DNA of 64,000 nt from assembly GCA_017458185.1 (NCBI GenBank), contig JAFTFY010000031.1, forward strand, positions 1-64,000, read 5' to 3'. Below the pieces are notes generated by a model, which was given only the letters and a program-made list of their open reading frames with translations, was not told the origin of the DNA and ran no database searches. Source of the stretch: Neisseriaceae bacterium (GTDB taxonomy: Bacteria; Pseudomonadota; Gammaproteobacteria; Burkholderiales; Neisseriaceae). Numbering within the stretch: the stretch's first letter is position 1; the number at the start of each line of letters is the position of its first letter. The position numbers were made by a program, and so were the translations under genes. Shown here piece after piece: positions 43,427 to 52,693 of the stretch.

Positions 43427-43939
43427 TTACCAATTCTTTAACTCATTGGTTATCCTATCAATGTCATGTGCTATGTTTTTGTCTATTGTATCTATTGTGT
43501 CACTATCAGCTACATTCAGGAGTAATCCAAAAAATAGTTCTTCTGTACTGCTATCTTTCTTCATCCCATTCATAGTTCTTTCTAGTGTCCTATTAGTTAT
43601 TTTTATACGATTGTCGGTGTTTTTTTCTAATGAATCTGCATATGTTTTTATTGTTCGCATTTTTCGTTTGGAGTCATAAAATTTGGAATTATTTTCACAA
43701 TGACTGCTTATGTTAGATACATTTCTTGCAAAATTAGATAGTGTATGCATTTTGCTTAATGAAGATGATGTTGTATCTAGTTTTTCGAGTAGTTTTTCGT
43801 ATTCTTTTCCTATTTGGGTCAAATATTCTGTATCACTGCACCCATAACCACTACTTGCTATTCCGATAAGCAGAGCAATAAACATTGAACGAAAAATTGC
43901 AACTGATGAGCACTTTTTGATGATTTTTTGAGAAAACAT
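43427..43939 (-). CDS. Putative exported protein or lipoprotein, unknown function
   Basis: A 170-residue protein with an N-terminal signal-like segment (about 10-32). SSGYGCSDTEY may be a lipobox, although Gly at -3 is atypical. The mature part is helical and polar (EYEKLLEKLDTTSSSLSKMHTL, KTYADSLEKNTDNRIKITNRTLE), suggesting a coiled-coil periplasmic protein. AAAGGA precedes the ATG at 43939. I recognise no family. Base use is more AT-rich than tsf. Confidence 0.6.
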   Translation of the reverse strand: MFSQKIIKKCSSVAIFRSMFIALLIGIASSGYGCSDTEYLTQIGKEYEKLLEKLDTTSSSLSKMHTLSNFARNVSNISSHCENNSKFYDSKRKMRTIKTYADSLEKNTDNRIKITNRTLERTMNGMKKDSSTEELFFGLLLNVADSDTIDTIDKNIAHDIDRITNELKNW

Positions 43940-44438
43940 TTTCCATATCCTTTTGTTTGCAAGTTGAAAATTGATTGCAACGCATCACAAAAAATTGTAA
44001 CGGTAGCAAAATTTTGTACGGGCGTGCTTGTCAAGCAAGCACGCCCTTATAGAGTACTCTATAAGCAAACATTGATGACAAACGCCGTTAGGCGTAGGCT
44101 TTCAGGCTGCCTGAAATGTTTTTGAATTGCCGTTTTCTGTGCGTGTAAAGATTACTACGCCTTGTCTTACGACAAGGCTTGTAATGACGGTTGTGGGTTT
44201 TGTATGGCTTTTCAGGCAGCCTGAAAACGATTTAACACTCCGTGTTCTTCGTGTTCTCCGTGAGAGATTAAATAATTTTGTCTCATTAAAAAATAAAGTT
44301 TTAATCTCTCACGGAGAACGCGGAGAACACGGAGTTTTTGATTTAGTTTCAGGCTGCCTGAAATGTTTTTGCATTGTGCAATGAATGATACAATTCCATT
44401 TTTTCCATTTTCAGGCAGCCTGAACGCTTTTGATTGAT
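43940..44438. repeat. Intergenic repeat region upstream of hrpA
   Basis: Contains a 57-bp element with a 20-bp palindrome (44016-44072), DUS at about 44100, 44214, 44350 and 44410, and a long inverted repeat (44237-44335) with arms ACTCCGTGTTCT...GTGAGAGATTA. No gene is visible. Confidence 0.7.
44016..44072. repeat. Two-hairpin element, copy 1 of 2
   Basis: GTACGGGCGTGCTTG pairs with CAAGCACGCCC, then the perfect palindrome CTTATAGAGTACTCTATAAG and GCAAACA. Copy 2 is at 60545-60600 with a different but again self-complementary first stem. Confidence 0.7.
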
Positions 44439-47400
44439 ATGAATAAACCGCCATTTTCTTTTAATCTTGACCAAGTTCTTTGCAAAGACCGTTTTTTCTT
44501 GCAAAAGGCGTTCAGGCAGCCTGAAAAGTTTGGCGGTGTGCGTCAAATTGAAAAGAAATATCAAAAATCGCACAATCAGTATTTGCAACGCAAAAATGCT
44601 TTGCCTAAACCGCAATTTAATCAGGATTTGCCTGTTTTTCAATCGCTTGACGCCATTAAAAATGCGATTGAAAACAATCAAGTGGTGATTGTGTGTGGGG
44701 AGACGGGTTCGGGTAAAACCACGCAGTTGCCGCAGATTTGTTTGGCACTAAATCGTGGGGCGGCGGGGTTGATTGGGCATACGCAGCCACGCCGTTTGGC
44801 GGCGATGTCGGTTGCACATCGTATTGCTGATGAATTAGGTGAAAAAATGGGCGATAAAATCGCCTGCAAAATGCGTTTTACCGACAACACCACGCCGCAC
44901 ACTTTGATTAAACTGATGACGGACGGCATTTTGTTGGCAGAAACTCAAAGAGACCGTTTTTTAACCGCTTACGACACGATTATTATTGACGAAGCCCACG
45001 AACGCTCGCTGAATATTGACTTTTTATTAGGCTACCTGAAAAATCTTTTGCCACGCCGTCCTGATTTAAAAATCATCATTACTTCTGCCACGATTGACGC
45101 TAATCGCTTTTCGCAACACTTTGATAATGCTCCTGTTTTGGAAGTTTCGGGCAGAACTTTTCCTGTGGAAATTCACTATCGTCCTTTTCAATTAGACGAT
45201 GATGAAGTGGAAATCGAAATGCCCGAAGCGATTGCGAATGCGATTGATGAATTGCCGACTTCTGGCGATATTTTGGTATTTTTGCCAGGTGAGCGGGAAA
45301 TTCGTGAAACGGCGGATTTTTTACGCAAATTGCACGCAAATGACGAGATTTTGCCGTTGTTTGCACGATTGTCGAACGCAGAACAGCAGAAAATTTTTCG
45401 CCCAAATGGTGAAAATAGACGCATTATTTTGGCGACTAATGTGGCAGAAACTTCGCTCACTGTGCCGAATATTCATTTTGTGATTGACACGGGGCTGGCT
45501 CGCGTCAAACGCTATTCGCCACGCAAAAAAGTGGAAGAGTTGCAGATTGAAAAAATTTCGCAAGCGGCGGCAAAGCAAAGAGCAGGGCGGTGCGGTCGCC
45601 TTGCGGCGGGCATTTGCATTCGTTTGTTTGATGAAGATGATTTCAGGCAGCGTTCTGAATATACCGACCCTGAAATTTTGCGGTCGAATTTAGCGTCTGT
45701 GCTGCTGCGAATGTCTGCCTTGAAATTAGGCGATATTGACGCTTTTCCGTTTATCGAAAAGCCTGATAATCGCTATATCAATGACGGTTATCAACTGTTG
45801 CAGGAGTTGGGGGCAATGGACCATCAACGGCAAATAACCGCCATCGGCAAAAATATGGCGAAGTTGCCGATAGACCCCAAAATTGCACGCATGTTGCTGG
45901 CGGCGGTCAAACACCATGCTTTGGCGGAAGTTTTGGTGATTGTGGCAGCGTTGTCCATTCCCGACCCACGCGAACGCCCTGTCGATTGTAAAGACTTGGC
46001 AGACAAGGCACGAGAACGCTTTTATGACAAAAATTCGGACTTTTTGGTGTATTTGAATATTTGGGATTCTTTTCAAAAAGAACGAGAAAAGGGCTTGTCT
46101 AATCGGCAGTTATTAGCGTGGTGTCGTCAATATTTTTTGTCGTATTTAAGAATGCGAGAGTGGCGAGATTTGCACAAACAACTTGCACAAACGGTTGTTG
46201 AATTGAATTTAGCCAAAGAAGAAGATTGTTTCAGGCAGCCTGAAAGTGTTGTGCAGAATAAAGTACAACAGATTGATATTCATAATAAAAATGCTGATTT
46301 ATCGGCACAATTTAAGCAAAAGGCGTTAGATAAAAAACAACGCCGACAAATCAATAAGGGACGCAAACAAGCCACATACGAAGCCATACACCGCAGTTTG
46401 CTCACAGGTTTAACGGCGAATATCGGCTTGAAATCGCCTGACGGCAATGATTATTTATCGTCTCGTGGCACGCATTTTTATATTTTTCCTGCGTCCGCCT
46501 TATTTAAGGGCAATGCCAAATGGCTGATTGCGGCGGAATTAACTGAAACATCAAGGATTTACGCACGAGATAACGCCAAAATTGAACCCGAATGGGTGGA
46601 ACAAGAAATGCCGCATTTGGTGCGATACCATTATTTTGAACCGCACTGGGAGCGAAAAAGGGGCGAAGTCATTGCCCAAGAACGGGTTACGCTGTTTGGC
46701 TTAACGCTTTTGCCACGCCGTCCTGTGTCATACGGCAGAATTGATCCTGTGGCAAGTCGTGAAATTTTTATCCGTGAATGCTTGGTTCATCGTGAATGTA
46801 ATATTCAGGCAGCCTTTTTTCGCCATAATAACAAGGTGTTACAGGAAATTGAAGCAATCGAACACAAAACCCGCAAAACCGATATAAGCACAGACGAAGA
46901 AAGCCTGTTTGCGTTTTATGATGAAAGAATTCCGTATGAGTATGTGCCGCAAAACTTTTCAGGCAGCCTGAAAAATCCAAACCCCATTCCCATTGTCGAT
47001 TTATCATCATTTGAAATTTGGCGAAATCAAGCCGAACAGGAAAATCCTAACCTCTTGTTTTTAGACAAAGAAACGCTACTTCAAAACGCCCAAAAACACG
47101 CCATTGATGAGCAGTTTCCAGAATATCTCACCACGCCTGACGGTAAGTTTAAACTCTCTTACCGTTTCGAGCCGAATCACCCTATGGACGGTGCCACGAT
47201 TGACATTCCGCTGTCGGTCTTAAATCGCATGAATGCCAACCGCTTGGAATGGCTTGTGGCAGGTATGATTCGCGAAAAACTCACGCTCATAATTAAGGCT
47301 CTGCCCAAGCAAATTCGCCGCCTGTGCGTGCCTGTGCCGCAGTTTATTACCGAATTTTTATCGCAAGATATTGATTATTCAGAAAAAATTATTCCACAAT

Positions 47401-48485
47401 TAGCCAAATTCATCGCCAAAACCGCAGGCGATATGCGGCTGTTAGACGAAATCAATATAGACGAATGGCAGGCTTTCAGGCTGCCTGAATATGCTTATTT
47501 CAATATCAAAGTGATTGATGATGGACAGCAAGAACTTGCCATAGGGCGAGATATAAATCAATTAAAACAACAACTTGGCAACGCCGCAACCGCCGCATTT
47601 CGTGATAGTTCAAACGAATTTGAACAAGATAATTTAACTTCTTGGAACATAGGCAGGCTGCCTGAAAACATTAAATTTGCACGCGGAAAACGGCAGTTAG
47701 TGGGCTATCCTGCCTTGAAATTAGACAAAGACGGCAAAATCGGCTTGCGGATTTTCGATACGCCCGAATTAGCCGAATACGAACACCGTCAAGGCGTGAT
47801 TGCCCTGATGAAATTACAAATGAAAGAACAAATCAAAGATTTGCAAAAAGGCATTCACGATTTTACAAAAATCGCCTTAATATTCAAACACATACCAAGC
47901 GATTTTCTGAAAGAACAAATCGTGCAAGCCGTGTGCAATCGGGCTTTTATCGGCGAAGACGCCTTGCCACGAGACGAAAAAACATTTAAAGAACAAATTA
48001 AAAAAGCCAGAAGTCGCATAGGAGCGGTAAAAGTTGCGATAAACGAGCATTTACTTGCCACAGCGACCGCTTACGCCGAATTGCAAGGCAACATCAGCAG
48101 CGGCAAACACCCCCTGTGCGGCGTGCTAAAAACACAATGCCAAAGCCTGTTGCACGACAATTTCATCACGCAAACGCCGTATGAACAATGGGTTCGCATG
48201 CCGATTTACATTAAAGCCATGACGGCAAGAATGGATAAATACAGCAACAACCCCGCCCGCGACACCGCACGAGAAGCCGATATTCAAGCCTTATACGAAA
48301 AATGGCAAAATAAAATCAATGAGTTACAAAAAAACAATCAACCCATTTCAGGCAGCCTGAAAACATTTTTCTGGAAAATCCAAGAGTTAAGAGTGTCTTT
48401 ATTTGCACAGGAACTCAAAACACCGTATCCTGTGTCGTTGAAACGCTTAAATAAAGAGTGGGACGAGATGAATAGAATAGGGTGA
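44439..48485 (+). CDS. hrpA: ATP-dependent RNA helicase HrpA
   Basis: A DEAH-box helicase of about 1348 residues, near the usual 1300. Motif I is GETGSGKTTQLPQICLA (about 85), motif II IIIDEAHERSLNIDFL (about 180), motif III ITSATIDANRF, and motif VI QRAGRCGRLAAGICIRLF (about 385). C-terminal HA2, OB and DUF3418 regions follow. HrpA acts in rescue of stalled ribosomes in E. coli. The frame is open from a TTG at 44430; I prefer the ATG at 44439. At least five DUS are in frame inside it (AFRQPEK, CFRQPES, FSGSLKN, FRLPEY, ISGSLKT). Confidence 0.95.
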   Translation: MNKPPFSFNLDQVLCKDRFFLQKAFRQPEKFGGVRQIEKKYQKSHNQYLQRKNALPKPQFNQDLPVFQSLDAIKNAIENNQVVIVCGETGSGKTTQLPQICLALNRGAAGLIGHTQPRRLAAMSVAHRIADELGEKMGDKIACKMRFTDNTTPHTLIKLMTDGILLAETQRDRFLTAYDTIIIDEAHERSLNIDFLLGYLKNLLPRRPDLKIIITSATIDANRFSQHFDNAPVLEVSGRTFPVEIHYRPFQLDDDEVEIEMPEAIANAIDELPTSGDILVFLPGEREIRETADFLRKLHANDEILPLFARLSNAEQQKIFRPNGENRRIILATNVAETSLTVPNIHFVIDTGLARVKRYSPRKKVEELQIEKISQAAAKQRAGRCGRLAAGICIRLFDEDDFRQRSEYTDPEILRSNLASVLLRMSALKLGDIDAFPFIEKPDNRYINDGYQLLQELGAMDHQRQITAIGKNMAKLPIDPKIARMLLAAVKHHALAEVLVIVAALSIPDPRERPVDCKDLADKARERFYDKNSDFLVYLNIWDSFQKEREKGLSNRQLLAWCRQYFLSYLRMREWRDLHKQLAQTVVELNLAKEEDCFRQPESVVQNKVQQIDIHNKNADLSAQFKQKALDKKQRRQINKGRKQATYEAIHRSLLTGLTANIGLKSPDGNDYLSSRGTHFYIFPASALFKGNAKWLIAAELTETSRIYARDNAKIEPEWVEQEMPHLVRYHYFEPHWERKRGEVIAQERVTLFGLTLLPRRPVSYGRIDPVASREIFIRECLVHRECNIQAAFFRHNNKVLQEIEAIEHKTRKTDISTDEESLFAFYDERIPYEYVPQNFSGSLKNPNPIPIVDLSSFEIWRNQAEQENPNLLFLDKETLLQNAQKHAIDEQFPEYLTTPDGKFKLSYRFEPNHPMDGATIDIPLSVLNRMNANRLEWLVAGMIREKLTLIIKALPKQIRRLCVPVPQFITEFLSQDIDYSEKIIPQLAKFIAKTAGDMRLLDEINIDEWQAFRLPEYAYFNIKVIDDGQQELAIGRDINQLKQQLGNAATAAFRDSSNEFEQDNLTSWNIGRLPENIKFARGKRQLVGYPALKLDKDGKIGLRIFDTPELAEYEHRQGVIALMKLQMKEQIKDLQKGIHDFTKIALIFKHIPSDFLKEQIVQAVCNRAFIGEDALPRDEKTFKEQIKKARSRIGAVKVAINEHLLATATAYAELQGNISSGKHPLCGVLKTQCQSLLHDNFITQTPYEQWVRMPIYIKAMTARMDKYSNNPARDTAREADIQALYEKWQNKINELQKNNQPISGSLKTFFWKIQELRVSLFAQELKTPYPVSLKRLNKEWDEMNRIG

Positions 48486-48572
48486 TTGAAAGGCTGCCTG
48501 AAACAAAATAAAGCACTCGCTTACATTCCCATTTATAATACCCCCTTTGAATTTTAAAAAACGAGAAACGAA

Positions 48573-49502
48573 ATGAAAACCGCATTTTTCTTCCCTGGAC
48601 AAGGTTCGCAGAGTTTGCAGATGATGGCAGGTTTTGCGGGTGGAGCCGTTGTGAAACAAACTTTTGATGAAGCGTCTGACGCTTTAAATCAAGATTTATG
48701 GGCGATGATTCATGCTGAATCCGCCGATTTAATTAACCAAACCGAAAACACCCAGCCGATTATGCTTGCCGCAGGTTTTGCGGTGTGGCGTGTGTATCAG
48801 GCTCGTGGCGGCAAAACGCCGTCTGTTTTGGCAGGGCATAGTTTGGGCGAATATACCGCCTTAACCGTTGCAGGCAGCCTGAATTTTGCGGACGCGGTGA
48901 AATTAGTGCGACAAAGAGCCACGCTAATGCAAACCGCTGTGCCACAAGGCAAAGGAGCAATGGCGGCTGTGTTAGGTTTGGAAGACAATGTTGTTGTGGC
49001 TTTGTGTGAAGAAGCAGGGCAAGGCGAAGTGGTTGAAGCGGTGAATTTTAATTCAGTTGGACAAGTGGTGATTGCGGGCGACACGGCGGCGGTTAATCGT
49101 GCTATGGAAATCGCCAAAAACAAAGGAGCAAAACGGGCTTTGCTGTTGCCTGTGTCCGTGCCGTCTCATTGTGCTTTAATGAAGCCTGCGGCAGAAAAAT
49201 TAGTACAAGCCTTTGAAAATGTGGCTTTCAGGCTGCCTGAAATTCCCGTGATTCACAACGCCGATGTGTGTGCTTACAACGATTTAGATAAAATCAAAGA
49301 CGCTTTGGCACGCCAGTTATATTCGCCTGTGCGTTGGACAGAAACCGTGCGTAAAGTCGTGGCAGACGGCATCACGCAATCCGCAGAATGTGCACCAGGT
49401 AAAGTTCTGGCAGGTTTGGTGAAACGCACCGACAAAAACTTGCCCTGTGCGGCATTAACCGATATTGCCGCAGTGGAAGAATTGATTGCTGGTCAAAATT
49501 AG
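48573..49502 (+). CDS. fabD: Malonyl-CoA:ACP transacylase
   Basis: A 309-residue enzyme loading malonyl groups on acyl carrier protein for fatty acid synthesis. FFPGQGSQSLQMMAGF (about 5-20) and the nucleophile elbow AGHSLGEYTALTVAG (catalytic Ser at about 92) are clear. His of VPSHCALM (about 201) completes the dyad. Two DUS are in frame (GSLN and FRLPE). It is followed after 9 bases by the LemA gene. Confidence 0.96.
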   Translation: MKTAFFFPGQGSQSLQMMAGFAGGAVVKQTFDEASDALNQDLWAMIHAESADLINQTENTQPIMLAAGFAVWRVYQARGGKTPSVLAGHSLGEYTALTVAGSLNFADAVKLVRQRATLMQTAVPQGKGAMAAVLGLEDNVVVALCEEAGQGEVVEAVNFNSVGQVVIAGDTAAVNRAMEIAKNKGAKRALLLPVSVPSHCALMKPAAEKLVQAFENVAFRLPEIPVIHNADVCAYNDLDKIKDALARQLYSPVRWTETVRKVVADGITQSAECAPGKVLAGLVKRTDKNLPCAALTDIAAVEELIAGQN

Positions 49503-49511
49503 GAGAAAAAA

Positions 49512-50186
49512 ATGGTCGGTTTTATTTTTTTACTTTTGATTATTGGCGTGATTATCGCCATTTGGATTATTAAAACTTACAATAGTTTGCAAGCCTTAAT
49601 GCAAGAAATTCGTGAGGGCTATGCTAATTTGCAAGCGACACTCAAAAAACGAGAACAACTGAATGGGCAAATGATTGATATTGCTTCAAAATATATGGAA
49701 CACGAGCAGTTAATGCAATTACAAGTGGCACAAAAGCAAGGCGATATGAAACAAATGCGTTATTTAGCCCAAGACTTTCCTGAATTGCGTGCCAATGAAA
49801 CCTATCAAAAATTGATGGATCAATTAGAAACTGCTGAAAACGATATTTTGGATAAACGAGAAAGTTACAATAAGCGTGTGAAACATTACAACGCTTATCG
49901 CAGTGCATTCCCAGCGGTTTTGATTGCGGGCAAATTGTCGTTTGATACCGTTGATTATTTCAACACCGATGACGAAAAATTTGATATGCAGGCGGCGAAA
50001 TTTGCCAAAGACGACTCCGAAGCCCTGAAAAACCTGATTGATAGTGGCGTAAAAAGCGTGGGCGACACCGCAGGGCGTGCCGTGAAACAAATCAATAAAG
50101 GCGTTTCCAAAGGTGTGGAAGAAGCGAAAAAAATAATGGGTAAAGATGACGGCGAAAATACGCCTGAACCTGAAAACAAAGAATAA
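49512..50186 (+). CDS. LemA family protein
   Basis: A 224-residue protein with an N-terminal signal-anchor (FIFLLLIIGVIIAIWIIKTYNSL) and a long helical domain (LMQEIREGYANLQATLKKREQL). The LemA hallmark ESYNKRVKHYNAYRSAFPAVLIAGKLSF (about 117-144) is present. A C-terminal acidic tail follows. LemA proteins lie at the cell envelope with poorly known function. It directly follows fabD and probably shares its transcript. Confidence 0.85.
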   Translation: MVGFIFLLLIIGVIIAIWIIKTYNSLQALMQEIREGYANLQATLKKREQLNGQMIDIASKYMEHEQLMQLQVAQKQGDMKQMRYLAQDFPELRANETYQKLMDQLETAENDILDKRESYNKRVKHYNAYRSAFPAVLIAGKLSFDTVDYFNTDDEKFDMQAAKFAKDDSEALKNLIDSGVKSVGDTAGRAVKQINKGVSKGVEEAKKIMGKDDGENTPEPENKE

Positions 50187-50204
50187 TTCAGGCAGCCTGA
50201 AAGC

Positions 50205-50234
50205 AAAAAAAAACCGCCGAAATGGCGGTTTTTT
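50205..50234. terminator. Bidirectional terminator between LemA and transaldolase genes
   Basis: AAAAAACCGCC-gaaat-GGCGGTTTTTT: A run on one side, T run on the other, serving convergent genes. Confidence 0.85.
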
Positions 50235-50250
50235 GGGTTTGTGCAAACAA

Positions 50251-51486
50251 TTATTCAAACCCTTCAATAAACGCCAAAATTTCATCAAAGGCTGCCTGAA
50301 ACTGTTGTAAGCCTTTGATTTGTAAGTCCTGTGCAACGGCAGACAAGTCAGCGTACTGTGCTACTTCTTGCAAAATATTTTCGGCGTTATCTGTATTCAT
50401 CAATTCAACTTTGCCGTGTTCTAAAAAGGCGTTCATGGCTTTTTCAGGCAGCGTATTGACGGTGTTTTTGCCGATTAAGTTGTCGATATACAGCGTATCG
50501 GAATAAGCAGGGTTTTTCGTGGCGGTTGATGCCCATAATAGCGTCAATAATGGGCAGTCTTCGCGATATTGTGGGCGGATTTTAACAGGCTCGTCATCGC
50601 CATGGCAGTTATCGCACTCATCGCAATTTCCGCAACATTCGTGTTTTTCTTCGTGATGATGATGAGCACCGCAACACTCGTGTTTTTCATCGTGGTGATG
50701 ATGATGATGAGAACCACAGCCACAGCCGCCACAGCATGTGTCTTCTTCTTCGTCTTCGTGATTATCGGCGTTTTGCCACGCTTCAATCAATGCGGCAGGC
50801 GGGGTGTGGTCTTTCATTTCATTGTATAAGGCTTGTGCCATTGCAACCGCTGTTTTGCCTTGTAAATAGGCAGGCAGTTTGTCGTCAATCGCCGTGTCTA
50901 TGCGAGACAAAAATACGCTGGCAACAATGCGTCCGTTCGCAGGCGGATTGCCTTGGTAAAAGGCTTGTTCGATTTTTTTCACGGTATCAGCGTCAAAAAT
51001 CAGCGTGGTATTGATATTACATTCGTCTGCCAAGCGTTCTACCGCCTTAATGCCTGCTTCTGTGGCAGGGATTTTAATCATCACATTTGGGCGATTGATT
51101 TTTTGCAGCAAACGCCGTGCTTCAAACACCGTGCCGTCAGTGTCGTTTGCCAAAGCGGGATTGACTTCAATGCTCACAAACCCTGCATTGCCGTTACTGT
51201 ATTGATATTCCGTTAAAAATATATCGCAGGCAGCCTGAACATCGGCACACGCCATGGTTTCGTAAATTTCGTGGGCGGTTTTGCCATCGGCTTTTAACGC
51301 ACGCATTTGTTGTTGATACAGTTCGTCATTTTTAATCGCCGCTAAAAAAATCGCAGGGTTCGTGGTAACGCCCGATACGCCTTGACGAATTTTGTTATTT
51401 AACTCGCCCTTGATAATCATCGAACGAGAAAGGCTGTCTAACCAAATTTGCTGCCCTAATAGGCGTGCTTGTTGAATGTTGTTCAT
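50251..51486 (-). CDS. tal: Transaldolase with a His/Cys-rich insertion
   Basis: A 411-residue pentose-phosphate enzyme moving a dihydroxyacetone unit between sugars. The motifs GVSGVTTNPAIFLAAI (about 36-51) and VMIKIPATEAGIKAVE (Schiff-base Lys138) are intact. Between residues about 243 and 299 (50590-50760) an acidic segment contains 11 Cys and 14 His (runs such as CCGGCGCG, HHHHHH, HECCGAHHHH and CGNCDECDNCHG). This looks like a metal-binding module. After it the transaldolase fold resumes (CPLLTLLWASTATKN). The ATG at 51486 follows AAGGAAAA; 51549 is a longer, less likely start. Confidence 0.93.
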   Translation of the reverse strand: MNNIQQARLLGQQIWLDSLSRSMIIKGELNNKIRQGVSGVTTNPAIFLAAIKNDELYQQQMRALKADGKTAHEIYETMACADVQAACDIFLTEYQYSNGNAGFVSIEVNPALANDTDGTVFEARRLLQKINRPNVMIKIPATEAGIKAVERLADECNINTTLIFDADTVKKIEQAFYQGNPPANGRIVASVFLSRIDTAIDDKLPAYLQGKTAVAMAQALYNEMKDHTPPAALIEAWQNADNHEDEEEDTCCGGCGCGSHHHHHHDEKHECCGAHHHHEEKHECCGNCDECDNCHGDDEPVKIRPQYREDCPLLTLLWASTATKNPAYSDTLYIDNLIGKNTVNTLPEKAMNAFLEHGKVELMNTDNAENILQEVAQYADLSAVAQDLQIKGLQQFQAAFDEILAFIEGFE

Positions 51487-51545
51487 GTTTTTTCCTTGTT
51501 GATTAAATCGTTTCAGGTAGCCTGAAAGCAATTTATTTAAAATCA

Positions 51546-52502
51546 TCAAATAATTTTTAATCCTTTGATTTGTTTAATTTTTTCAGGTAGTGTTGCCACA
51601 TCAAAGTCGTCTGGCAAACTTAATTCTTGTAAATTTTCAAATTGCCCCACTTTTTCTAATATGGTCATGATATTTTGACAATCATTTAAGCCTAACGACA
51701 ATAAATTCGTTAATTGCCCAATACTTTCAGGTAAAACGGTCAGTTGCAGACATTCATACAAATTCAATTCTGTTAAATTTGTTAAATTACCTATATCTTC
51801 TGGCAATGCGGATAAATTTTCACAATATCCTAAATCCAAAAGTTCTAAATTTTTTAATTGTGTAACGCAATTTGGTATGCTAATTAAGTTAGAACACAAC
51901 ATTAAATTCAAAGTGCGTAATTTTTTTAATTGTACAATAGTTTCAGGCAGGGTAACAAGTTCTAATTGATATAGGGTGAGATATTCTAAATTTTCTAACG
52001 CACCTATTGTTTCAGGCAATTCGCTAATGCAACTGTTTTCTATGCTTAATTCGTTTAAATTTTTTAATTGTCCGATTGTTTCAGGCAGCGTAATAAAATC
52101 GACAAATTCCATATCTAATGATATTAAATTTTCTAATTTACTAATATTATCAGGTAAATGGGTTAAATTTTGAATAAAAGCAAAAGATAAATATTCTAAA
52201 TTTTTTAATATATCTATATTATCAGGCAATACAGAAGTGTGTTCGATATTTAATGAAGTTAAATATTCCAATTCACTCATACTATCAGGCAAATGAGTGA
52301 TATTTTCGCAAGAACTTAAACTTAAATATTCTAAATTCTTTATTTTGGCAATACTTTCAGGCAATGCGGAAATATTTTCGCATTCTAATTCGGTGAGATG
52401 ACAAGATAAACGATTGTCTATCTCTTCATCGCTTAAATGTTGTAATTCAGGAATAATTTTTTTCCATTCCAAAATTTCATCGGTTGAAAAGTTCATTTTC
52501 AT
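51546..52502 (-). CDS. Leucine-rich-repeat protein
   Basis: A 318-residue protein with no signal peptide and about eleven LRR units of the pattern LPE-x-I-x-x-L-x-N-L-x-x-L-x-L-x-x-C, starting near residue 45 (ISALPESIAKIKNLEYLSLSSC). A short cap precedes them (STDEILEWKKIIPELQHLSDEEID). Such LRR proteins mediate protein contacts, and the partner is unknown. Several LPE units are written with DUS-like codons (CTGCCTGAAA). It is AT-rich and lies upstream of the transaldolase gene in the same direction. Confidence 0.85.
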   Translation of the reverse strand: MKMNFSTDEILEWKKIIPELQHLSDEEIDNRLSCHLTELECENISALPESIAKIKNLEYLSLSSCENITHLPDSMSELEYLTSLNIEHTSVLPDNIDILKNLEYLSFAFIQNLTHLPDNISKLENLISLDMEFVDFITLPETIGQLKNLNELSIENSCISELPETIGALENLEYLTLYQLELVTLPETIVQLKKLRTLNLMLCSNLISIPNCVTQLKNLELLDLGYCENLSALPEDIGNLTNLTELNLYECLQLTVLPESIGQLTNLLSLGLNDCQNIMTILEKVGQFENLQELSLPDDFDVATLPEKIKQIKGLKII

Positions 52503-52579
52503 ACTCCTGTTATGTTATTCAGGCTGCCTGAAAAAATATTGCTATTGCTTAATTAAGTTTTCAGGCTGCCTGAAAATTT

Positions 52580-52685
52580 TATAGTCGATTCACAGCAAAA
52601 TCATGCAGCGTTGCTTCGCCTTGCCGTATTATTTATACTGTCTTCGGCTCGTTGCCTTGCCTGTTTTTGCTGTGAACCGACTATA
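52580..52685. mobile_element. Correia-like element, copy A
   Basis: A 106-bp element with ends TATAGTCGATTCACAGCAAAA and the complementary TTTTGCTGTGAACCGACTATA. The core TTGCTTCGCCTTGCCGTATT then ATTTATACTGTCTTCGGCTC matches the layout of neisserial Correia elements (ends TATAGTGGATTAA; core TTGCCTCGCCTTGCCGTACT). It lies between the LRR gene and proS. Confidence 0.85.
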
Positions 52686-52693
52686 TATTTCAA

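Noticed and set aside
49824..50336. 170-residue minus-strand reading frame across the LemA 3' end and terminator
   Set aside because: It spans a bidirectional terminator and the end of tal and has no coding character.
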